DNA of 64,000 bases from JAFGKK01 sp964521085. Lineage in GTDB: Bacteria; Chloroflexota; Anaerolineae; Anaerolineales; RBG-16-64-43. Below are positions 15,949 through 25,491 of this stretch, one piece after another (positions within the stretch are counted from its first letter, which is position 1; every line of letters begins with the position of its first letter). A model generated the notes under the pieces. That model was not told the origin of the DNA. It made no database searches and saw only the letters and a program-made list of their open reading frames with translations. The position numbers and the translations under genes were made by a program. The stretch is taken from positions 1 through 64,000 of the forward strand of contig CAZFPL010000009.1 in the NCBI GenBank assembly GCA_964521085.1, read 5' to 3'.

Positions 15949-16587
15949 ATGACGATTACCACATGCCCGCACTGCCAGATGCGCATCATCCCCAGGCCGG
16001 ATGGAACCTGCCCGAGCTGCAACGGCCTGATTGCGCAGACGGATTCGCCCCCGCCTTCCCCGAAAACGTCCGCTGCGGTTATCAAGCGGGCGGCGAAAAC
16101 CCCCGAACGCAAGCAACCGGCCGCCAAGGCCGCGAAGGCAGTGCGTTCCGCTCGGCCGGCTCCACCGAACACAAAGGAAATCGAACCTATTTATCAGGAT
16201 TATCTGCAAATAACCAAGGACGTACGCAAAGGCGCCCTGCGCATCTTCTATCCCTACCTCGCGCTGGGGATCGTCATTGCCGTTGTCTGCATCGTGATCA
16301 GCTTCTTCACATGGCAGGAACAATTGGATGTATTCACACTCAAGGTTCAGCCCGTTCCATTGACCTGGGTTTTAATCTGGGGGGGAATCGTTGTGGGGCT
16401 GGGTGTTATCGTCCTGGGAGCTTTCAAGGGTGACGGCTGGGGGCTCGCCCAGGCCCGGGAAATTGCCAAGGGCCGCATCGGATTTCCAGACTTCTACAAA
16501 GCCTTTCTGAAACGGTTTTGGCCGAAGGAAGGAACACCCACCGGCCCGGCTTTGGATAAGCTCCTGACTATCCTCGGGAAAAAATAG
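15949..16587 (+). CDS. Zinc-ribbon membrane protein of unknown function
   Basis: A 212-residue protein with an N-terminal zinc ribbon ('CPHCQMRI' and 'CPSCNG', residues about 6-28), a Lys/Pro/Ala-rich linker, and two membrane helices, the first about 107-125 ('LALGIVIAVVCIVISFF') and the second about 140-162 ('WVLIWGGIVVGLGVIVLGAF'). The C-terminal 50 residues are soluble. No catalytic motif is visible. It lies between the HU-like gene and holA; the context gives no clear role. Confidence 0.75.
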   Translation: MTITTCPHCQMRIIPRPDGTCPSCNGLIAQTDSPPPSPKTSAAVIKRAAKTPERKQPAAKAAKAVRSARPAPPNTKEIEPIYQDYLQITKDVRKGALRIFYPYLALGIVIAVVCIVISFFTWQEQLDVFTLKVQPVPLTWVLIWGGIVVGLGVIVLGAFKGDGWGLAQAREIAKGRIGFPDFYKAFLKRFWPKEGTPTGPALDKLLTILGKK

Positions 16588-16645
16588 GCCGGACTTCCGT
16601 TTTCAAACCGGGGCGGGGATTTTTCCTCCCGCTCCGGTTCTCTTT

Positions 16646-16651
16646 TATAAT
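16646..16651 (+). promoter_or_regulatory. Extremely close -10 box of holA (leaderless mRNA candidate)
   Basis: TATAAT at 16646-16651 ends seven bases before the holA ATG at 16659, so transcription would start at or next to the A of the ATG. No Shine-Dalgarno is present. Confidence 0.55.
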
Positions 16652-16658
16652 TCCAGAT

Positions 16659-17705
16659 ATGCCTTCCAATGCTCCGCCGGTTGTTTATATCCTGCACGGG
16701 GATGACGATCAGGCCATCGGAGTCTTCATCTCCCAATTGATCGCGAAACTCGGCGACCCGTCCATGGCCGAGATGAACACCACCCGTCTCGAATCGAAGG
16801 AGCTCTCCCCGGCCGCCCTCCGCGCCGCCTGCCTGACCGCGCCTTTTCTGTCAAGGCGGCGGTTGGTTTTGCTGGAGGGATTCCTTTCGGGACTCTCTGC
16901 GCGAAAAGGAAAACCTTTGGATGACGAGCCGGCCGATACGGAAGATTCCCCCGGTTCCTCTTCCTCTTCAAAAGAGATCCTTCGAGAGTTCCTTGATTTC
17001 CTTCCGGAGATTCCGATTTCCACGGCGCTGGTGCTGGTGGAAAAAAAACTTCTCTCCCCGACCCACCCGGCGCTGAAATGGGCGGGGGAGCATCCGGCGC
17101 AATCCTACGTCCGTTCGTTCGTCCCCCCGAAGGGATCCGCGCTTCCCGCCTGGATTCTCCATCGCGCCCAAGCCGAGGGCGGGGAATTCACCCCGCAGGC
17201 CGCGCAAATGCTGGCCTCGGTTGTCGGCGACGATCCGCGCCTGCTGGCCCAAGAGATTGTTAAACTACTGACCCACGCCGGATTCGCCCGGGCAGTCACG
17301 CCGGATGACATCACCGCCCTGACCCCCGAAAGCGTGTATACGAACATCTTCGACATGGTGGATGCCATCGGCAACCGCGACGGCACGCGCGCCCTACGGC
17401 TGCTCCGGAAAACGGCGGAACAGGGGAACGTCGGCGGGGTATTTGCGATGATCGTCCGTCAGTTCCGGTTGCTGCTTCTGGCGCGCGAGGCGCTTGATTC
17501 CGGAACCCCTCCCGCCCATTTGGCCTCGGCCCTGGATGTGCACCCCTTCGTGGCGCAGAAGCTCGTCGGGCAGGCGCGCAATTTCAATCTGTCCGCACTG
17601 GAGAATGTGTACCGCCGCTTGCGGGATATCGATGAAGAGGTGAAAAGCGGCCGGATCGAATTGGATACGGCGATGGAATCGCTCGTGGCGCAATTGGCCG
17701 CATAG
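16659..17705 (+). CDS. holA: DNA polymerase III delta subunit
   Basis: Clamp-loader subunit that opens the beta clamp, 348 residues. It has the family start 'VVYILHGDDDQAIGVFISQL', the central 'APFLSRRRLVLLEGFL' and the C-terminal helical domain with 'LRLLRKTAEQGNVGGVFAMI' and 'RLRDIDEEVKSGRIELDTAM', which is diagnostic. A Ser-rich insertion ('EDSPGSSSSSKE') sits near residues 90-105. The start is supported by the close TATAAT box. Together with holB 1.2 kb away, two clamp-loader genes lie on opposite strands. Confidence 0.93.
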   Translation: MPSNAPPVVYILHGDDDQAIGVFISQLIAKLGDPSMAEMNTTRLESKELSPAALRAACLTAPFLSRRRLVLLEGFLSGLSARKGKPLDDEPADTEDSPGSSSSSKEILREFLDFLPEIPISTALVLVEKKLLSPTHPALKWAGEHPAQSYVRSFVPPKGSALPAWILHRAQAEGGEFTPQAAQMLASVVGDDPRLLAQEIVKLLTHAGFARAVTPDDITALTPESVYTNIFDMVDAIGNRDGTRALRLLRKTAEQGNVGGVFAMIVRQFRLLLLAREALDSGTPPAHLASALDVHPFVAQKLVGQARNFNLSALENVYRRLRDIDEEVKSGRIELDTAMESLVAQLAA

Positions 17706-17754
17706 TTTGTCGGGTCATTCCCCCGGTGATGAATCGCTCAATACCCCGATCTCT

Positions 17755-18177
17755 TTATAAAATGAAATAGTCCCTGACAAGCATATTCAATACCAGGACC
17801 GCCGCAATCGAAATTATCATGATTACCCAGACGACCGCCAGGCTTCGGACGATGGCCGATGCAGGATCGACGATTTCCGATGGCACCACGGCGCCACTCT
17901 CCCCGGCTGAAATTATTTCCGCTCCCGGGCGATAGATGTACTTTGTCATATCCCAGTATTTAATCCACACGACGGCAACCATGCCGATAATCACAAGGAA
18001 GACAACGATTGCTGCAAAAACCAATTCCCGCGCGCGATAACCAATGGCGTACGTGATAATCATCATCGCCGCCAAACTGACTGCGGATGTGACTACGATC
18101 GATAACAATAACGACATCCACAAGGAAATAATTTCTTTATTCAAGATTTTGCTGTTTTTGGTTTTCGATTTCTCCAC
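17755..18177 (-). CDS. Small polytopic membrane protein of unknown function
   Basis: A 140-residue protein with three hydrophobic segments: about 17-46, 53-73 and 113-134. The N-terminus is Lys-rich ('MEKSKTKNSKILNKE'), suggesting it faces the cytoplasm. It has no recognised motif. Base composition is more A/T-rich than its neighbours. It is convergent with holA and may be a stand-alone gene. Confidence 0.6.
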   Translation of the reverse strand: MEKSKTKNSKILNKEIISLWMSLLLSIVVTSAVSLAAMMIITYAIGYRARELVFAAIVVFLVIIGMVAVVWIKYWDMTKYIYRPGAEIISAGESGAVVPSEIVDPASAIVRSLAVVWVIMIISIAAVLVLNMLVRDYFIL

Positions 18178-18308
18178 CGTTCCTTCCTCCGGTCGAATCA
18201 GCGTATCAAACGGAGAAACCGTCCCGCCGGACGCGCCGGGGTTGCGATTCAGGTTCTCCCTTCATCCGTCCCGCTCGGACGGAAGACCTGCCGGGACCCT
18301 TCCGGCAT

Positions 18309-19898
18309 CTATAATTTCGACGCATCAATCGACAGATAGCGTTCGATGGGGATGGCAATCGGCGTGTAGACGAAGCCCTGAACGTACGGCTTGACCAGAG
18401 TGTATGAGACGTAGTGAATGGTGAACAGGACGGGAACGTCGCGGAGGATGATGTCTTCCGCCTGCTGATACATCCCGATTCGTTTAACCACGTCCGTTTC
18501 GATGCGCGCGGCTTCCAGGATCTCATCGAGCTCCGCGTTCGAATACCCCCCCTCGTTGACGTTCCCTTCGGTGTGGAATAGGATATCCGCGAAGTTCTCC
18601 GGGTCCGGGTAATCCGCGCACCAGCCGCTGCTCCACATCTGGCCGCGGTGGCCGGCCCCGATCTCATCCCAGAACTTCTCCGGCTGCAGGTTTTCCACGC
18701 GAATGGTCACGCCCAGGTTTTTCTGCCACATCGCGGCCATCGCGGCGACGTCGTTGCCGATGCTGCTTCCATATCCGGTATCCGTCATCACCACGACGGG
18801 AAAATCGGCGGCGTATTTGGATTCCGCGAGCAGCGCCCTGGCGGCCTCCGGATCGAACCGCAGACTCTCACGGCCCTCCCGCCTTCCGGGCATCCCCGGC
18901 GGGTAGAGTCCCGTGGCCGGCAGCATCACCCCGTCGTAGACGATGTTCACGAATTGCTGCCGGTCGAAAGCCAGGCTGAATGCCTGGCGCACCTTGACAT
19001 CGTCGAACGGCGGGCGCGTGTTGTCGAACACGGCAAAGAGGGTGCACAAATCCACCCCGCTCCTCAGTTCATCATTCAGGGGATTCTCCGGATCGCTTAC
19101 CCGGGGAACGTCGTAGTAATACACCGTGCCGATATCGATTTCGTCGGATTCATACAGCCGGATCGGAATTCCGGAGTAGAGCCGGATGACGACGTTGCGG
19201 ATTGCGGGCGCGCCCAAATAGAACGCGTCGTTGCGTTCGTACACCATCTCCTTCATGCTTTCCCAGCTGATCAGTTTGTACGGTCCGGTGCCGTTCGGCC
19301 GGCGGTACCAATCCTCTCCGGATTCCACATTCGCCCGATCCACTACGAACGCCGTCGGAAAGGTCAATTTGGCGAGGAAATAGGGTTTGGGCTGGTCAAT
19401 CGCCACTTCCAGCGTCCGGTCGTCGATGGCGCGAAGGCCCGAGATGTGATCTGTCTGGCCGGCCTTCATCTCTTTCACGCCAACGATATCCCCGAGATAC
19501 GTCAGCACCGTGTTGGATTCGGTTGCGGGATCGGCCGCCCGTTGCCATGAATAAATCACATCCTGCGTGGTGACCGCGCGCCCGTCGTGAAAACGCGCAT
19601 TCCCCCGCAACGTGAAGGTGAATACCGTGCCGTCCTTCACCGAATAGGATTCCACCAAATCATTCACCAATTCCAATTGCGGGGAAAAGGAAAACAGCCC
19701 GCTGTATGCCATCTTATCCCCTGAACCGCGGGCGGTCGCGGGATCGTAATCCCGCGGATCCGTGCTCTCCCCCCCGCTGAGGTAAAGCGTCTCCTCCCGG
19801 GGATAGGCCTTCGCCGTGGGTCCCGGAGCCCACCCGAACGCGACCGTCAGGGCGGCAACGGCGACCGAAACCGAAATCCAACCGCGATTCGTGTTCAT
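18309..19898 (-). CDS. Peptide/nickel-type ABC transporter solute-binding protein (SBP_bac_5)
   Basis: Extracytoplasmic binding protein of 529 residues, resembling OppA/DppA. A signal peptide ('VAVAALTVAFGWAPGPTAKA') is followed by 'LYLSGGESTDPRDYDPA', 'FTLRGNARFHDGRAVTTQDV', which is the family signature region, and the C-terminal 'SSGWCADYPDPENFADIL'. The ATG at 19896-19898 overlaps the stop of the upstream peptidase-like gene (ATGA). No permease or ATPase gene is adjacent, so it either serves a distant transporter or has another role. Ligand unknown. Confidence 0.88.
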   Translation of the reverse strand: MNTNRGWISVSVAVAALTVAFGWAPGPTAKAYPREETLYLSGGESTDPRDYDPATARGSGDKMAYSGLFSFSPQLELVNDLVESYSVKDGTVFTFTLRGNARFHDGRAVTTQDVIYSWQRAADPATESNTVLTYLGDIVGVKEMKAGQTDHISGLRAIDDRTLEVAIDQPKPYFLAKLTFPTAFVVDRANVESGEDWYRRPNGTGPYKLISWESMKEMVYERNDAFYLGAPAIRNVVIRLYSGIPIRLYESDEIDIGTVYYYDVPRVSDPENPLNDELRSGVDLCTLFAVFDNTRPPFDDVKVRQAFSLAFDRQQFVNIVYDGVMLPATGLYPPGMPGRREGRESLRFDPEAARALLAESKYAADFPVVVMTDTGYGSSIGNDVAAMAAMWQKNLGVTIRVENLQPEKFWDEIGAGHRGQMWSSGWCADYPDPENFADILFHTEGNVNEGGYSNAELDEILEAARIETDVVKRIGMYQQAEDIILRDVPVLFTIHYVSYTLVKPYVQGFVYTPIAIPIERYLSIDASKL

Positions 19899-21313
19899 CG
19901 CCTCCTCCTTGTAATCCCGAGGACAACAACCGCGCCGATCCCCAGGAGCAGGAGAAGGCACAATCCGCAGATACATACTCCAATAAGGATTTCCGAAAGC
20001 CCCCACGAGGATCCTCCGGCGGAGCCGGAGGCAACGACTCCCGGCAGCGGCGTGATGGTGGGCGTGCCGGGACCGGTGGTCGGGGCGGCGGCCTGATTGA
20101 ACGACAAGGGGCGGTAGGTCGGAACGACGGTCGAGGTCGGGGTCGGAGCCAGATCGTCCTGCGTCAGCGGTTCCGCCCCGACGGATTCCCGCCACGCCGC
20201 ATCCAGGCCGTCGACATTAAATCCGTATAGCTCCTGCAGAGCGTCATCGATCGTTGTCCCGTCGCCGAGGAGTCTCAGCAGCGACCGCATCCGCGAAGCA
20301 TCCCCCCTGCGGATCAGAAAGTCGACGACGCTGTAGGATTGGTTATAGGCCAGTTCCGCTTCGTCCTCGTCTTCCGGAAATCCGCCTCCCAGGCTGCGCA
20401 GCGGGAAGATCTCATCGTTCTCGATGGCATCCTGCAGTTTCGCCATCCCCTCCTCCCCCGGTCCGCCCTCGCTGACCATGGCCAGCCCCTCGTGCACCCA
20501 GGTGGGAATGCGCACCAGGCAGGAGAAGGTAAACCGGTCGACCACGTTGTGCATCAACTCGTGGGCGATGGCGGCTTTCGCCCAATCCTCATATCCCTCC
20601 GGCACGCCCAGAATGATGATGTTGTGCTCGCCGTAGGATTGTCCCCCGGTCCATCCCGGTTCAAACAGGATGGCATCCCGCATATCTTCGTAGCTGGCGT
20701 AAAGGTAGAGGTCGATCATCCCGTCCGGCTTCAAATCGATCAGCTCGTCGATGTGTTGGATCGATCCAACCGCCGAAGCCAGCATGTCCTCCCCAAACGC
20801 CGATCCGCCTTCGTACCAATGAACGGTGATCGAGCTTGCCGTGGATTTTTTCCAGGGATGCAACGAATCCAGCCAGAGAGTCTCCGATTTCTGGACAAGT
20901 TGTTCATGGCCGTCTGAATCTGTCACGCGCCACTGCCACCAGATCCGCGCGCCGGGGGGTTCGGAGCCGGATTGACGCATGTTCCAAGTCCATTCCGCCT
21001 GCACCCGCGTCGCCGGCTCAAAATCCGGAAAGGCTTTGGCCACCACTTCCCCGCACGTCAACTGGTCCACGCCGTACTCGAGCACGATCCGTTCGATTTC
21101 AACCGGAGCGCTGATCGTCAATCGAAACGTGACGGCGTTCGGAAAATCCAGAACGGCGGCGTTGCTCTCCACATCGAAAGCGGCCGCGGGGGCGGCGCGC
21201 GCCGGAATCGGCGCGAGGAGTGCCAGCAGGAGCAGTGCGCCGCCGGCGATGCCCGGCGGCGCAACACGCTTCCGGATCATCCGAAGCCTTTTACGCCGCA
21301 TGGAAAAAATCAT
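19895..21313 (-). CDS. Peptidase MA-like membrane-anchored metalloprotein
   Basis: A 472-residue protein with an N-terminal signal ('GGALLLLALLAPIPARAAP'), an immunoglobulin-like N-terminal half, a gluzincin domain with 'AAIAHELMHNVVDRF' (HExxH) followed by 'WVHEGLAMVSEGG' (the downstream Glu), a Thr/Pro stalk and a C-terminal membrane helix ending in 'RRRR'. This matches peptidase MA-like proteins, whose activity is often unproven. A good AAGGAAG ribosome site precedes the ATG. It overlaps the solute-binding gene, so the two are likely made together and act on the outer face of the membrane. Confidence 0.82.
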   Translation of the reverse strand: MIFSMRRKRLRMIRKRVAPPGIAGGALLLLALLAPIPARAAPAAAFDVESNAAVLDFPNAVTFRLTISAPVEIERIVLEYGVDQLTCGEVVAKAFPDFEPATRVQAEWTWNMRQSGSEPPGARIWWQWRVTDSDGHEQLVQKSETLWLDSLHPWKKSTASSITVHWYEGGSAFGEDMLASAVGSIQHIDELIDLKPDGMIDLYLYASYEDMRDAILFEPGWTGGQSYGEHNIIILGVPEGYEDWAKAAIAHELMHNVVDRFTFSCLVRIPTWVHEGLAMVSEGGPGEEGMAKLQDAIENDEIFPLRSLGGGFPEDEDEAELAYNQSYSVVDFLIRRGDASRMRSLLRLLGDGTTIDDALQELYGFNVDGLDAAWRESVGAEPLTQDDLAPTPTSTVVPTYRPLSFNQAAAPTTGPGTPTITPLPGVVASGSAGGSSWGLSEILIGVCICGLCLLLLLGIGAVVVLGITRRRR

Positions 21314-21388
21314 CGAATACTTCCTTTCCAGCGTTCCTGTATGGCTGCGGGATGCATTGCGTGAGGCCGTATGCGCCGTCCCCGCGGA

Positions 21389-23827
21389 TTATTTTGTTTT
21401 GCGGAATTGGATGCCCTTTTCTTCTTGGTATTCCGCCATCACGGTATCGCCGCTCTTGATATCCCCCCGCAGCAGTTTGACCGAGATGGGACTCTCGATG
21501 TGTTTCTGCAAGGCACGGTGCAGCGGGCGCGCCCCGAAGGCCGGGTCGTATCCCTCTTTGGCCAGCCACTTGCGGGCGCCTTCGCTTAAAGTCACGGTCA
21601 ATCCCTGTTCGGAAAGCCGCAGCTGGATCTGCTTGAACTGAAGTTCCACGATCTTTTCCATGTCCTCCAGCTTCAGCGGCGAGAAGATGATGATCTCGTC
21701 GATCCGGTTCAGGAATTCCGGCCGGAAGGTGGTTTTCAACGCCTTCTCGATTTTCTCGTTGGATTCCTCCACCTCGCTGTTTTCCCCGGCTCGCCGGAAA
21801 CCGAGCGAACCGGATTTCTTCACGAATTCCGTTCCGAGGTTGCTGGTCATGATCAGGACGGTGTTGCGGAAATCCACCACCCGGCCCTGGCCGTCGGTCA
21901 TCCGCCCGTCGTCGAGGATCTGCAGCAGCGCGTTCCACACATCCGGATGAGCTTTTTCGATTTCATCGAAGAGGACCACCCGGTACGGGCGGCGCCGGAC
22001 CGATTCGGTGAGTTGCCCTCCCTCCTCGAATCCCACGTAGCCGGGCGGAGCGCCGAACAGCCGGCTGACCGTGTGCTGTTCGTGGTACTCGGACATGTCC
22101 ACCCGCACCAACGCGTCTTCGTCGTCGAACATGAATTGCGCCAAGGCTTTGGCCAGCTCGGTTTTTCCGACCCCGGAGGAGCCGAGGAAAATGAAGGAGC
22201 CGATCGGCCGGCGCGGGTCCTTCAGGCCGGAACGCGCCCGGCGGATGGCGTCCGCCATGGCGTGGATCGCGTCGTCCTGCCCGATGATCCGTTCCTGCAG
22301 CCGCTCCTCCATGTGCAGGAGCTTCTCCGATTCGGCCTCCAGCATCTGTGTCATCGGAATCCCGGTCCATTGCGCCACGACTTCGGCGATGTCGTTCTCG
22401 TCCACCACCTCGTCCAACCGGTGTTCGGATTCCCACTGGTTGCGTTTGGTGTTGAACTCCTCTTCCGTCCGCAGCCGCTCGGCCTTCTTTTGGGCGGCGT
22501 GCTCGTAATCGCGTGACAGTCCGGCTTGTTCCTCCTCGGCTTGCAGGCGGGAGAGCTCGGCTTTGAGTTTCTTCAAATCGGGAGGCAGGGAGTAGAGTGC
22601 GACGCGCACCTTGGCGGCCGCTTCGTCCATCAGGTCGATCGCTTTATCCGGGAGCCGCCGGTCGGTCACATAGCGGTGTGAAAGTTTGACCGCCGCCACC
22701 AGGGCGGCATCGGAGAAGCGCACCTTGTGATGCGCCTCGTAGCGGTCGCGCAGGCCACGCAGCATATCGGCGGTCTCCTCCTCGCTCGGCTCGTCCACAT
22801 ACACCGGGGCGAACCGTCGCTCGAGCGCCGCATCCTTCTCGATGTGCTTGTGATATTCATCCAGGGTGGTCGCGCCGACGCATTGCAGTTCGCCGCGCGC
22901 CAGGGCCGGTTTGAGCATATTCGAGGCGTCCATCGCGCCCTGGGCCGCGCCCGCGCCCACCACCGTATGCAGTTCGTCGATGAAGAGGATTACTTCCCCG
23001 GCCGCCCGCTGGATTTCCTCGATCGCCGCCTTTAATCGCTCTTCGAATTCGCCGCGGAACCGCGATCCGGCGATCATGCCGCTCAGGTCAAGCGCCACCA
23101 CGCGCTTGCCGATCAGGATTTCCGGCACGTCGCCGGTGGCGATCTTTTGAGCAAGCCCTTCCACGATGGCGGTTTTCCCCACGCCCGCCTCCCCGATCAG
23201 CACCGGGTTGTTCTTCGTCCGCCGCGAGAGGATCTGGACCACGCGCAGGATCTCCTCGTCGCGTCCGATGACCGGGTCGAGTTTGCCCTCCTTGGCCATT
23301 TGGGTGAGGTCACGGGAATATTTCTCAAGCGTCCGGTAGCGGCTTTCCGCCTGCGGATCGGTCACCCGCTGGCCGCCGCGGATCTCCCGGATGATGTCCA
23401 TCACCCGTTCCTTGGTGATGCCGCTTTCGGCCAGGATCCGGCCCGCGTTCGTATTGTGCTCGGCTGTGATGATCGCGAGGAACACGTGCTCGGTGGAGAT
23501 GTATTCGTCCTTCAGGCGGTTGGCTTCTTCGTTGGCCAGGTCGATCACCCGCTTGACGCGCGGCGTGATGAAGATCTGCCCGGTCCCTTGGCCGTAGATG
23601 CTGGCTTTCGGGCTTCCCCGCAGGATCGAATCCAACCGTTGGGAAAGCAAATCGACGTTGACGCTCAGCTTCTCCAGAATCTGGGGAATCACACCGTCCG
23701 GCTGTTCGAGCAGCGCCAGCAGGAGGTGTTCGGTGTCAATTTGGTTGTGGCCGTAGCGCTGGATGATCTCCGCCGCGCGCTGGGCGGCATCCTGGGCGCG
23801 CTCGGTAAACCGGTCAAATCGCATCAT
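21389..23827 (-). CDS. clpC: ATP-dependent Clp protease ATP-binding subunit ClpC
   Basis: AAA+ unfoldase of 812 residues. It has the N-terminal Clp repeat domain ('DRFTERAQDAAQRAAEII', 'IDTEHLLLALLEQPDG'), Walker A of the first ring 'GEAGVGKTAIVEG', a short middle domain containing 'DYEHAAQKKAERL' and Walker A of the second ring 'GSSGVGKTELAKAL'. The short middle domain and the 'GSLGFRR' loop (an LGF-type ClpP contact) point to ClpC, not the disaggregase ClpB. It would deliver substrates to ClpP, which is not in this window. A TATAAT-like -10 box lies near 23885 on the minus strand. Confidence 0.9.
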   Translation of the reverse strand: MMRFDRFTERAQDAAQRAAEIIQRYGHNQIDTEHLLLALLEQPDGVIPQILEKLSVNVDLLSQRLDSILRGSPKASIYGQGTGQIFITPRVKRVIDLANEEANRLKDEYISTEHVFLAIITAEHNTNAGRILAESGITKERVMDIIREIRGGQRVTDPQAESRYRTLEKYSRDLTQMAKEGKLDPVIGRDEEILRVVQILSRRTKNNPVLIGEAGVGKTAIVEGLAQKIATGDVPEILIGKRVVALDLSGMIAGSRFRGEFEERLKAAIEEIQRAAGEVILFIDELHTVVGAGAAQGAMDASNMLKPALARGELQCVGATTLDEYHKHIEKDAALERRFAPVYVDEPSEEETADMLRGLRDRYEAHHKVRFSDAALVAAVKLSHRYVTDRRLPDKAIDLMDEAAAKVRVALYSLPPDLKKLKAELSRLQAEEEQAGLSRDYEHAAQKKAERLRTEEEFNTKRNQWESEHRLDEVVDENDIAEVVAQWTGIPMTQMLEAESEKLLHMEERLQERIIGQDDAIHAMADAIRRARSGLKDPRRPIGSFIFLGSSGVGKTELAKALAQFMFDDEDALVRVDMSEYHEQHTVSRLFGAPPGYVGFEEGGQLTESVRRRPYRVVLFDEIEKAHPDVWNALLQILDDGRMTDGQGRVVDFRNTVLIMTSNLGTEFVKKSGSLGFRRAGENSEVEESNEKIEKALKTTFRPEFLNRIDEIIIFSPLKLEDMEKIVELQFKQIQLRLSEQGLTVTLSEGARKWLAKEGYDPAFGARPLHRALQKHIESPISVKLLRGDIKSGDTVMAEYQEEKGIQFRKTK

Positions 23828-24017
23828 GGAATGGATCTCCTCGAGGAACTTGTTTTTCCCGGGAACGGGGTCGCAAGCCCATTATATAGTACGAACGTTA
23901 AGTTAGAAAATCATAAGCAGGGGGATATTCCCGCCTGGATCGCCTGCGAGGCCGGCAATCCTGCGCGCCCTATTCGATCCACCGGGATGTTTAATCTTGG
24001 TTGGACGGATCGGACGG

Positions 24018-25010
24018 TCAGGCATGCAATGCCGGATTTTCCGGTGTTGAAATGAGTTGTTTATAAACCAGGGTATAGATTGAATTTTGCCAAGTCACCC
24101 ATATGCTCGAAATCAGCCACCCGATCGGTATCGTAATCAGGAAAAGGAATCCAGCACCATAAAGAAGCGGCATGCTGATCGCACCCGTCTCGGTCATCAT
24201 CGGCCATAAAGCCGCCAGGAATAATCCCAGCGCAGGCGCGGCCACCATCGTTCCAAGAAAATTCACCCCCAGCGAAAGCGCGAAAATGATCAATCCGATG
24301 AGGAGGATCGGCACGATGGAGCCTCGCAACAGGCGCGCCGCCCGCCGAAACGAAGCACCGACTCCCATATCCTCGACCAAAACGGCCAATTTCACGAAAT
24401 ACAAATAGAACGAGACGAGGAGGATTATGACATACAACCCGCAAAACATCGGGCATAAGAATAAGGGAATCAGGAAAACCGATTGGAAAATTTCATGGCC
24501 GCCGGAGAGCGGCAAGAGGAAAACCAGCATGAAAATCAGGAAAAAGGACGTCGCCACAGCCAACCGGACGAGGAAATCCACAACACTGACCGCCAGCAGC
24601 CGTCCGAAATATCGCCGCCCCAGCGCCCATGCGTCGCCGAGGATGACCGGCTCACCCGAATCCGCTTTGAGGATGCTCTTGATCAATCCTCCCAACCCGA
24701 TGATGGACAGGACGGAAAGGGCTATCCAAACAATCAAACAACAGCCCACTGCAATCCAGATATACGCCCACGCGGTATTCCAATCGATATGATCAACCCA
24801 ATCGAAAATATTCTTCAATTCCGGAGGCAGATACTCCGAACCGCCGGTGAAATCCTCGGTCGACAGCCGGTTTTGAAGATTCAAGGCATTACTTCCATTG
24901 GCGCCAAACTCGCTGACCAACGCTATCAAAAAACCAAAAAACCACAAAATTCTATTCTTCCAGGTGAGATTCCATGCGCGGGTAAGAACGCTGCCGTAAT
25001 CGATCTTCAT
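24018..25010 (-). CDS. Large polytopic membrane protein, family member 1
   Basis: A 330-residue integral membrane protein with about six or seven helices. The N-terminus 'DYGSVLTRAWNLTWKNRILW' followed by 'FFGFLIAL' is nearly repeated in the gene at 26268-27248, so the two are paralogs. A second shared region is 'GLGGLIKSILKADSGEPV', where the relative has 'GRGGLIGGILKAETGEKV'. No enzymatic motif is seen. Such proteins are frequent in Anaerolineae genomes; the function is unknown. Confidence 0.75.
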   Translation of the reverse strand: MKIDYGSVLTRAWNLTWKNRILWFFGFLIALVSEFGANGSNALNLQNRLSTEDFTGGSEYLPPELKNIFDWVDHIDWNTAWAYIWIAVGCCLIVWIALSVLSIIGLGGLIKSILKADSGEPVILGDAWALGRRYFGRLLAVSVVDFLVRLAVATSFFLIFMLVFLLPLSGGHEIFQSVFLIPLFLCPMFCGLYVIILLVSFYLYFVKLAVLVEDMGVGASFRRAARLLRGSIVPILLIGLIIFALSLGVNFLGTMVAAPALGLFLAALWPMMTETGAISMPLLYGAGFLFLITIPIGWLISSIWVTWQNSIYTLVYKQLISTPENPALHA

Positions 25011-25222
25011 CTTCGTCTCCCTGAAATGGAATTGTTGCCGGATGTGCCTGTTTTCAAGAGGGGTGGAATCTCCCCCGAGCAGCCGGATTATATCCCTCGA
25101 GTCGCTTTTCCGCGCGCGGATCAGATCCTACCCGTCCACAGGACCTTGCCGGAAATTCAACGCCGGGCAGTTGGAATCGTACCGCGCTCTCATCTTTTGT
25201 GAAAAAGGTTGACGCTGTCTCT

Positions 25223-25268
25223 GAAAAAGAAAATTCCTCTTGATTATTCCAGAGGGATTTTCTTTTTC
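25223..25268. terminator. Long A/T-rich terminator-like hairpin
   Basis: Arms of 18 bases (25223-25240 and 25251-25268) pair with one G-U wobble and end in A/T runs. It could terminate transcription from either side. Confidence 0.65.
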
Positions 25269-25391
25269 GATAAGCTTTCATGAAGACAGGTTTATATCCT
25301 TCGTTCCGATCCGTCATTTTTAATACCGTAAAACTGTTGTTAAAAAACACAACGGCTGGATCCTTGATGAATATGCCACGAATCCGGATAG

Positions 25392-25458
25392 AAAAAATAA
25401 AGAGCTCCCTTTGGAGAGCGATGTTGATCATCACTCTTCCAGGAGCTCTTTATTTTTT
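25392..25458. terminator. Bidirectional terminator after the DUF3597 gene
   Basis: Perfect 17-base outer arms (25392-25408 and 25442-25458) enclose a second partial stem, and both strands end in a T-run. It lies 34 bases past the DUF3597 stop. Confidence 0.8.
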
Positions 25459-25491
25459 GCAACCGCTAGAGTGTAAAGACGAAGCGGCGTA

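Larger units (their letters stand above)
25011..25491. other. Intergenic region with two long hairpins
   Basis: This 481-base spacer holds two strong hairpins (25223-25268 and 25392-25458) enclosing an A/T-rich stretch of about 120 bases. A weak open frame crosses the region on the minus strand but has no family resemblance and runs through one hairpin, so no gene is called. Confidence 0.5.

Noticed and set aside
25054..25434. A 126-codon minus-strand frame
   Set aside because: It crosses a strong terminator hairpin and has no recognisable domain or ribosome site.
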